Source: Cupriavidus sp. P-10 (lineage in GTDB: Bacteria; Pseudomonadota; Gammaproteobacteria; Burkholderiales; Burkholderiaceae). Taken from it: a stretch of DNA of 64,000 nt. Below are positions 58,242 to 64,000 of this stretch, one piece after another (the first letter of the stretch is position 1; each line of letters opens with the position of its first letter). The position numbers and the translations under genes were made by a program. Where the stretch lies: positions 2,976,001-3,040,000 of the forward strand of contig NZ_AP025170.1 in NCBI RefSeq assembly GCF_003402535.2, given 5' to 3'. The notes beneath the pieces are model-generated. The model was given only the letters and a program-made list of their open reading frames with translations. It ran no database searches and was not told the origin of the DNA.

Positions 58242-58283
58242 ACCCGGCCGGGCCGGCCGGGCCTGCCGGGCCCAGAAAGGCGC

Positions 58284-59537
58284 TCAGTCCGCCTGCGGCG
58301 CCCGGTTGGTGCCGCGCACCATCTCGAACCGGAACAGCCGGCATTCGATATTGCCGTTGTAGAGCGGCGTGCGGCGCGATTCCTTCAGCCGCAGCCGGCG
58401 CGGGAAGCCCAGGTCGCCGGTAAAGACCCACGCCTGCCAGCCCGCGAAGTTCTGCTTGAGCGTCGTGGCGAAGGCATTGGCGAACTGGTTGGCGGCCGCC
58501 TCTTCCACCTCGTCGCGCGGCATTTCTTCCTCCGGCGAGCGCCGCTGCCCGCGCACCGCAATGCGCTCGCCGTACGGCGGGTTCATCAGCAACAGGCCCG
58601 CCTCGTCGTACGGCGGCTGGATGAAACGCGCATCGACCTGCTTGGTGCGCGCCTCCCCCGGCAGGCCAGCACGCTGCCAGTTGGCCTGCGTGATCGCCAG
58701 CATGTCGGTCGAGATGTCCGATCCCACTACCTGCAGTTCATCCGCCGAGGCCAGCATGCGCACGCGCTGGGCGTCGTCCTTGAGCTTCTGCCACGCCTTG
58801 CGGTCGACGCCCTTGAGCCATTCGAAGGCAAAGCTGCGGCTGCCGCCCGGGGCGATGCCCAGTGCCACCTGGGCGGCCTCGATCAGGAACGTGCCGCTGC
58901 CGCACATCGGATCGTAGAACGGCTGGAAGGTCTGCCCCGGCACCCAGCCCGCCAGGCGCAGGATGCCGGCGGCCAGGTTTTCCTTCAGTGGCGCCTCGCC
59001 CTTCTCGGTACGCCAGCCGCGCTTGAACAGGGGCTCGCCGGTGGTGTCGAGGTACAGCGTGCAGTCGCGCTCGGTCAGGTGGGCATAAATACGCACATCC
59101 GGGCTGACCGTGTCCACGCTCGGGCGCGCGCCGAGCCGATCGCGCATGGCATCGCACACGCCGTCCTTGACGCGCAGCGCGGTGAAATTGAGGCTGCGCA
59201 GCGGTGATTTGTGCGAAGTGATATCGACGCGCAGCGACTCGTCCGGCGAGAACCACTGCTCCCAGTGCACGCCGAGCGCCAGGTTGTAGATGTCGTCCTC
59301 GTGCCGGTAGCCGCGCGCGGCCACGCGCATCAGCACCCGGCTGGCGATGCGCGAATGCAGGTTGACCGCATAGGCGGCGGCCATTTCGCCGGAGAAATTG
59401 ACCCCGCCCGGCACCTCCTGGTGCACCGTGAACGGAGCCAGCGCGGCCATGCCCGGCCGGGCGGCGATCTCGCGCAGTTCTTCGGCGAGGGCGCTCTCCA
59501 GGCCGCGCGGGCAAGGGGCAAAGAAGGCTTGGGTCAT
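58284..59537 (-). CDS. rlmL: RlmL-type 23S rRNA (guanine-N2) methyltransferase
   Basis: This 417-residue protein has an N-terminal ferredoxin-like/THUMP region (FFAPCPRGLESALAEEL onward) and a class I methyltransferase domain with DPMCGSGTFLIEAA and the catalytic NPPYGER. It corresponds to the RlmL half of the E. coli RlmKL fusion and lacks the RlmK half. The reaction in E. coli is methylation of G2445. It converges on the orphan regulator. Confidence 0.9.
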   Translation of the reverse strand: MTQAFFAPCPRGLESALAEELREIAARPGMAALAPFTVHQEVPGGVNFSGEMAAAYAVNLHSRIASRVLMRVAARGYRHEDDIYNLALGVHWEQWFSPDESLRVDITSHKSPLRSLNFTALRVKDGVCDAMRDRLGARPSVDTVSPDVRIYAHLTERDCTLYLDTTGEPLFKRGWRTEKGEAPLKENLAAGILRLAGWVPGQTFQPFYDPMCGSGTFLIEAAQVALGIAPGGSRSFAFEWLKGVDRKAWQKLKDDAQRVRMLASADELQVVGSDISTDMLAITQANWQRAGLPGEARTKQVDARFIQPPYDEAGLLLMNPPYGERIAVRGQRRSPEEEMPRDEVEEAAANQFANAFATTLKQNFAGWQAWVFTGDLGFPRRLRLKESRRTPLYNGNIECRLFRFEMVRGTNRAPQAD

Positions 59538-59553
59538 GGGTCAGGTTTCCTGC

Positions 59554-59580
59554 AAACAAAAACGTCCGCCGTAGCGGACG
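59554..59580 (-). terminator. Rho-independent terminator after the isomerase gene
   Basis: CGTCCGC (59563-59569) and GCGGACG (59574-59580) enclose CGTA. On the minus strand TTTTTGTTT follows. It lies 20 bases after the isomerase stop and just before rlmL. Confidence 0.88.
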
Positions 59581-59601
59581 GGAGATATCCGATAGCTTAG
59601 T

Positions 59602-60207
59602 TCAAGCGGCGGCGAGCGCGCGCTCGAGGAATTCGAGCCGGTCCTGGCCCCAGAAGGGCTGGCCGTCAAAGACATACCATGGCGCACCGAACACGCCGGC
59701 CGAGACCGCGTCCTGCGTGTTCTGCGCGTAGGCTGCCTGCACCGACTGGGCCTCGCTGGCCTTGACCAGGCCGGCGCCATCCAGTCCGGTCTCGTCGGCG
59801 ATCTGCGCGAGCGTGGCGGCATCGGCAATGTTGCGCTGCTGCGCCCACACCGCCGCGCCGATCGCGCCGGTCAGCTGCAGCGCCCGCGCGGTGCCGTGCG
59901 CCAGTTGCGCGGCGATGACCAGCTTGCTGGCCGCATCGCCCGATACCGGGAAGAAGGTCGGCTCCGGGTTCAGCGGCAGGTCCAGGAATGCGCTCCAGCG
60001 CTTCAACTCAACCATCCGGTAGGCCTGGCGCTGCGGCGGGCGCTGCGCCAGCGGCAGTCCGCCGGAAACGGAGAACACCTTGCCCATGTCGCACGGCTTC
60101 AGGTTCACCTGCACGCCGTGGCGCTCGGCGATGGCGGTGAAGCGGGCATGGCCCATGTAGACGAACGGCGACTGCGGCGTCAGGTAGTAATCAACCAGCT
60201 TGCTCAT
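59602..60207 (-). CDS. 2-hydroxychromene-2-carboxylate isomerase family protein
   Basis: This 201-residue DsbA-fold protein of the NahD/GST-kappa group begins VDYYLTPQSPFVYMGHARF, with a candidate catalytic Ser14. It has a helical insertion and the C-terminal GVFGAPWYVFDGQPFWGQDR. NahD isomerises hydroxychromene carboxylate in naphthalene breakdown with glutathione. No other aromatic-degradation genes are nearby, so the real substrate here is open. Confidence 0.88.
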   Translation of the reverse strand: MSKLVDYYLTPQSPFVYMGHARFTAIAERHGVQVNLKPCDMGKVFSVSGGLPLAQRPPQRQAYRMVELKRWSAFLDLPLNPEPTFFPVSGDAASKLVIAAQLAHGTARALQLTGAIGAAVWAQQRNIADAATLAQIADETGLDGAGLVKASEAQSVQAAYAQNTQDAVSAGVFGAPWYVFDGQPFWGQDRLEFLERALAAA

Positions 60208-60240
60208 CTCGATCTCGCAATTTGTGGAACGGCGCCCGGC

Positions 60241-60663
60241 TCAGAACGGCTTGACGACCACCAGGATCACCACCGCCAGCAGCACCAGCACCGGCAGTTC
60301 GTTGAACCAGCGATAAAACTTGTGCGAGCGCGCATTGCGCCCGCCTTCGAACTTGCGCAGCAGCACGCCGCAGCCATGGTGGTAGCCGATCAGTACCAGC
60401 ACCAGTGCCAGCTTGGCATGCATCCAGCCCTGCCCGGTGCCGCGGCCGATGCCGTACCCCAGGTACAGCCACAGCCCGAACACCACCGCCGGCACCGCCA
60501 GCATGGTCATGAAGCGGAACAGCTTGCGCGCCATCAGCAGCAGGCGCTGGGTGCTGGTGGCGTCGGTCTCCATCGCCAGGTTGACGAAGATGCGCGGCAG
60601 GTAGAACAGGCCGGCGAACCACGAAACGACGAAGACGATATGCAGCGCTTTGACCCAGAGCAT
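60241..60663 (-). CDS. hemJ: Protoporphyrinogen oxidase HemJ
   Basis: This 140-residue inner-membrane protein has four helices and the family N-terminus WVKALHIVFVVSWFAGLFYLPR. The conserved WMHAKLALVLVLIGYHHG stretch contains the essential His and Lys. HemJ oxidises protoporphyrinogen IX in haem synthesis in bacteria lacking HemG and HemY. It is 33 bases upstream of the isomerase gene and downstream of proA, with no obvious haem partner beside it. Confidence 0.9.
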   Translation of the reverse strand: MLWVKALHIVFVVSWFAGLFYLPRIFVNLAMETDATSTQRLLLMARKLFRFMTMLAVPAVVFGLWLYLGYGIGRGTGQGWMHAKLALVLVLIGYHHGCGVLLRKFEGGRNARSHKFYRWFNELPVLVLLAVVILVVVKPF

Positions 60664-60725
60664 CGGCGGACAGACGTTGGCTTGCGGTTGTTATTGTTGT
60701 TGGCGGGCCGGCTTGAGGTCCGGCC

Positions 60726-62006
60726 TCAGGTCCGGATCTCGCCGTGGCCGAACACCACGTACTTCAGCGAGGTCAGCCCTTCCAGGCCCACCGGGCCGCG
60801 CGCGTGCAGCTTGTCGTTGGAAATGCCGATCTCCGCGCCCAGGCCGTATTCGAAACCGTCGGCGAAGCGGGTCGAGGCGTTGATCATCACGCTTGCCGAA
60901 TCGACCTCGCGGATAAAGCGCATGCCCGCCGAGTAGTCCTCGGTGATGATCGAATCGGTGTGGTGCGAGCCGTATTCGTTGATATGCGCGATGGCGTCAT
61001 CCAGGCCGGCGACGGTCTTGATGGCGAGGATCGGGGCCAGGTATTCCAGGCGCCAGTCTTCCTCGGCGGCATCGACCAGGCCGCTGAAGCCAGCGGCTTC
61101 CAGCGTGGCGCGGGTAGCCGGGCAGACGCGCAGCTCGACGCCCTTCTCCTGGTAGATGCGGCACAGCGGCGGCAGCGCGGTGGCGGCGATGTCGCGCGAC
61201 ACCAGCAGCGTTTCCATGGTGTTGCACGGCGCGTAGCGCTGGGTCTTGGCGTTGTCGCAGACGCGCACGGCCTTGTCCAGGTCCGCGGCGGCGTCGATGT
61301 AGACGTGGCAGATGCCGTCCAGGTGCTTGATCATCGGCACGCGCGCTTCTTCCATCAGGCGCGCGATCAGGCTCTTGCCGCCGCGCGGCACGATCACGTC
61401 GACAAATTCGGTCATGGTGATCAGGCGGCCGACCGCGGCGCGGTCGGTCGTCTCGATCACCTGCACGGCCTCGGGCGGCAGGCCGGCGGCGGCCAGGCCT
61501 TCGGCCACCAGCGCGGCCAGCGCGGTGTTGGATTCAATGGCTTCGGACCCACCGCGCAAGATGGTGGCGTTGCCCGACTTCAGGCACAGCGCCGCGGCAT
61601 CGATGGTCACGTTCGGGCGCGACTCATAGATGATGCCGATCACGCCCAGCGGCACGCGCATCTGGCCAACCTGGATGCCGGTCGGGCGGAACTTCATGTT
61701 CGAGATCTCGCCGATCGGGTCGGCCAGCGCGCCGATCTGCTCCAGGCCGGCAGCCATGGTGGCGATGGCCTTGTCCGACAGCGTCAGGCGGTCGACGAAG
61801 GCGGCGTCCTGGCCGTTGGCGCGGGCACGCTCCACGTCGCGCGCATTGACGGCCTTGAGCTTGTCGGCATCGCGGCGGATGGCGGCGGCAATGGTCAGCA
61901 GCGCCTGGTTCTTGGCCGCCGTGGAGGCACGCGTCATCGCGCGCGACGCCGCGCGGGCCTGGCGGCCGACGCGGTCCATGTATTGGTTGAGGTCGAGCTC
62001 GTTCAT
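60726..62006 (-). CDS. proA: Glutamate-5-semialdehyde dehydrogenase
   Basis: This 426-residue aldehyde dehydrogenase-fold enzyme makes glutamate semialdehyde from gamma-glutamyl phosphate with NADPH. It shows [29 protein letters not shown] and the active-site Cys in [12 protein letters not shown]. The C-terminus contains [19 protein letters not shown]. The ATG at 62006 gives the standard N-terminus. proB is not in the window, while proC is at 27250. Confidence 0.96.
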   Translation of the reverse strand: MNELDLNQYMDRVGRQARAASRAMTRASTAAKNQALLTIAAAIRRDADKLKAVNARDVERARANGQDAAFVDRLTLSDKAIATMAAGLEQIGALADPIGEISNMKFRPTGIQVGQMRVPLGVIGIIYESRPNVTIDAAALCLKSGNATILRGGSEAIESNTALAALVAEGLAAAGLPPEAVQVIETTDRAAVGRLITMTEFVDVIVPRGGKSLIARLMEEARVPMIKHLDGICHVYIDAAADLDKAVRVCDNAKTQRYAPCNTMETLLVSRDIAATALPPLCRIYQEKGVELRVCPATRATLEAAGFSGLVDAAEEDWRLEYLAPILAIKTVAGLDDAIAHINEYGSHHTDSIITEDYSAGMRFIREVDSASVMINASTRFADGFEYGLGAEIGISNDKLHARGPVGLEGLTSLKYVVFGHGEIRT

Positions 62007-62069
62007 GTCAGTGGCCGGGGGAAGGCCGTCAGTGTGTATGTCCGGGAGCAAACCCGGGGCGCTGCGGGA

Positions 62070-63128
62070 TCAGCGCGCAATCATCAGCGCCAGTTGCTGC
62101 AAGCCGTCCCATGGCTCGGCCGGCAGTGGCGCGCCGCCCGGTGGCGGCAGGTCGTACAAGCCCTTGACCTGGCGGTCCAGCCGCGCGGCCAGCGCCAGCG
62201 CCGCTTCCAGCCGTGGCAGCTGCAGCCGCTGCGCGGCCTGCGGCACCAGGCGTTCGCGCGGGCCCCAGACGCGCAGTTCACGCATCAGCACACCCGCCGG
62301 CTTGCCGGCCGCAAGGCCTTGCCGGACCTTGGATAATACGCGAATTTCCTCGGTCAGCGCCCACAGCACCAGCACCGTGGCCTCGCCCTCGCCGCGCAGC
62401 CCTTCAAGCATGCGCACCAGGCGCGGCACGTCGCCCGACAGCATCGCCTCGGACAACTTGAAGACGTCATAGCGGGCCACGTTCAGCACCGCGTCGTGGA
62501 CCTGGTCGAAGCTCAGCTCGCCCGGCGGGTACAGCAGGCCCAGCTTCTGGATTTCCTGGTGCGCCGCCAGCAGGTTGCCTTCGACCTTGTCGGCGATGAA
62601 CTGCAGCGCGCGCCGGCCAGCCTCGCCGCCCTCGACGCGCTGCTGCTGCAGCGCCAGCCGCTCGCCGACCCAGGCCGGCAGCCGCGTACGGTCCACCGTG
62701 TCGACCTTGATCGACACGCCGGCGCCTTCCAGCGCCTGGAACCACGCCGACTTGGAGGTGGCGAAATCGAGCCGCGGCAGCGTGACGATCAGCACCACGT
62801 CGGGCGACGGCTGCGCCGCCACCGCGCGCAGCGCCTCGCCGCCGTCCTTGCCGGGCTTGCCCGAAGGGATGCGCAGCTCAACGATCTTGCGGTCGCCGAA
62901 CAGCGACATCGACTGCTGCGCCTCGACCAGCTGGCTCCAGTGGAAGCCGCGTTCGGCCACCAGCACCTCGCGCTCGGAGAACCCCGCGTCGCGCGCTGAG
63001 GCGCGCAGGCGGTCGACTGCCTCCAGCACCAGCAAGTGCTCGTCGCCATGCACCACGTACAGCGGCGCCAAACCCTTGGCCTTCGCCTGCTTCAGGTGCG
63101 CGTCGAGCCCGTCGAGCTTGAGTTGCAT
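62070..63128 (-). CDS. holA: DNA polymerase III subunit delta
   Basis: This 352-residue subunit of the clamp loader opens the sliding clamp. It has the AAA+-like fold without a functional P-loop, with the N-terminal APLYVVHGDEHLLVLEAVDRL, VLVAERGFHWSQL and the C-terminal alpha-helical collar (VLVLWALTEEIRVLSKVRQG). The order leuS-lptE-holA-proA is conserved in beta- and gamma-proteobacteria. Confidence 0.95.
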   Translation of the reverse strand: MQLKLDGLDAHLKQAKAKGLAPLYVVHGDEHLLVLEAVDRLRASARDAGFSEREVLVAERGFHWSQLVEAQQSMSLFGDRKIVELRIPSGKPGKDGGEALRAVAAQPSPDVVLIVTLPRLDFATSKSAWFQALEGAGVSIKVDTVDRTRLPAWVGERLALQQQRVEGGEAGRRALQFIADKVEGNLLAAHQEIQKLGLLYPPGELSFDQVHDAVLNVARYDVFKLSEAMLSGDVPRLVRMLEGLRGEGEATVLVLWALTEEIRVLSKVRQGLAAGKPAGVLMRELRVWGPRERLVPQAAQRLQLPRLEAALALAARLDRQVKGLYDLPPPGGAPLPAEPWDGLQQLALMIAR

Positions 63129-63148
63129 GCCGTAACTCTGCCCCGAGC

Positions 63149-63664
63149 TCAGATGGCCTTGACCGCGGCCAGCCGGCGCATCAGCTGCTGCACGATGTCG
63201 CGCTGCATGTCGCGGTACAGCTGCTGCTCTTCGTAGTCCTTGGCCAGCGTGTTGGCTTCGTTGTAGGTCAGGTCGCGCGTCAGCACCAGCTGCGACGGCG
63301 CGATCAGTTCCTTGCCGGCGGCATCGCGCAGGCGGAAGGTAAAGCGCTGCGTCAGGCGGTATTCGCGCACCACGCCCTCGGTCGTGATCGACAGGATGGA
63401 CTTGGTGCGGGTGTCCTGCAGCACGTCCAGCAGCGCGTCAGCCTCTTTCTGGTCGGCCACCACCTGGGTGTCGGAGCCGCCTCGGATGGCGCGGCGCAGG
63501 TCCGCGCCCATCAGCGAATTGGGCGGAATCCCGATATAGAGCCGCTTGAACGCGAAGTCCGAATTGCCGCGCATATGGAAGCCGCAGCCGGCCAGCAGGC
63601 CCGTTGCGGGCACCGCCAGCATCGCCGCGAGCGCCTTGCGGCGGCCCATGTTCAGTCGCTTCAT
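63149..63664 (-). CDS. lptE: LPS-assembly lipoprotein LptE
   Basis: This 171-residue outer-membrane lipoprotein plugs the LptD barrel during lipopolysaccharide export. It has a signal peptide with lipobox LLAGC (residues 23-27, lipidated Cys27), followed by GFHMRGNSDFAFKRLYIG and the LptE-type C-terminal DMQRDIVQQLMRRL. It lies between leuS and holA, as expected. Confidence 0.95.
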   Translation of the reverse strand: MKRLNMGRRKALAAMLAVPATGLLAGCGFHMRGNSDFAFKRLYIGIPPNSLMGADLRRAIRGGSDTQVVADQKEADALLDVLQDTRTKSILSITTEGVVREYRLTQRFTFRLRDAAGKELIAPSQLVLTRDLTYNEANTLAKDYEEQQLYRDMQRDIVQQLMRRLAAVKAI

Positions 63665-63704
63665 TCTTGGCGAATCCTCAGTCAGGTTCCGGGCCGCTGA
63701 CCCG

Positions 63705-64000
<296 letters not shown>

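Noticed and set aside
58242..58283. GC-rich hairpin between the orphan regulator and rlmL as terminator
   Set aside because: Repeated CCGGGCC tracts can pair in several ways, but no U-tract follows on either strand.

Overview
The window is GC-rich chromosomal DNA from a beta-proteobacterium of the Burkholderiaceae, most probably Cupriavidus or a close relative in the Ralstonia/Cupriavidus group. The evidence is a complete phcB-phcS-phcR-phcQ quorum-sensing operon, the order hda - HAD hydrolase - pcnB - folK - nucleoside kinase - panB, oxyR next to recG, and consistently C/G-ending codons. This assignment comes from gene content and order, not from a database search. Almost everything is core housekeeping DNA. 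I see no rRNA, tRNA, phage, insertion sequence or CRISPR array.

Layout. 1-6.8 kb (+): end of a PerM-type permease, hda, a HAD phosphatase, pcnB, folK, a deoxynucleoside kinase, panB and a tungstate-type ABC permease/ATPase pair. 6.8-12.9 kb (-): a fused pabB-pabC, dnaJ, dnaK behind a sigma-32-like promoter, and a PduO-type cobalamin adenosyltransferase. 13.3-22.4 kb (+): a D-lactate-dehydrogenase-like flavoprotein, a LysR regulator, a GNAT protein, the glycolate oxidase genes glcD, glcE and glcF with a voltage-gated-type ion channel inserted between glcD and glcE, and an LrgA/LrgB pair. 22.5-28.1 kb: a VOC protein with a WYL regulator (+), glutathione peroxidase and the pilus retraction ATPases pilU and pilT (-), then the PLP homeostasis protein and proC (+). 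28.1-29.1 kb is a gene-free island of 59-60 bp tandem repeats and inverted copies between the convergent proC and ubiA.

29.1-36.0 kb (-): ubiA followed by an oxidative-stress cluster (dps, a small membrane protein, katA with an unannotated 36-residue reading frame in its leader, oxyR, recG). 36.2-42.1 kb (+): queA, tgt, yajC, secD, secF. 42.2-47.1 kb (-): the phcBSRQ operon, whose methyltransferase makes a diffusible 3-hydroxy fatty acid methyl ester read by a two-component relay. 47.5-51.0 kb (-): two YceI proteins, a cytochrome b561 and purB. 51.4-53.7 kb: a glutathione S-transferase behind a long hairpin leader (+), then mnmA and a nudJ-like NUDIX gene (-). 53.9-58.2 kb (+): the three-subunit proton-translocating transhydrogenase and an unusual orphan response regulator. 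58.3-64.0 kb (-): an RlmL-type RNA methyltransferase, a DsbA-fold isomerase, hemJ, proA, holA, lptE and the 3' end of leuS.

The observations most worth following up are the 36-residue cysteine-rich frame in the katA leader, the orphan response regulator with a split receiver domain, the proC-ubiA repeat island with its local wobble-base drift, and the perfect 17-bp inverted repeat in the leader of the glutathione S-transferase gene. The phc operon matches a described system and is not itself new.
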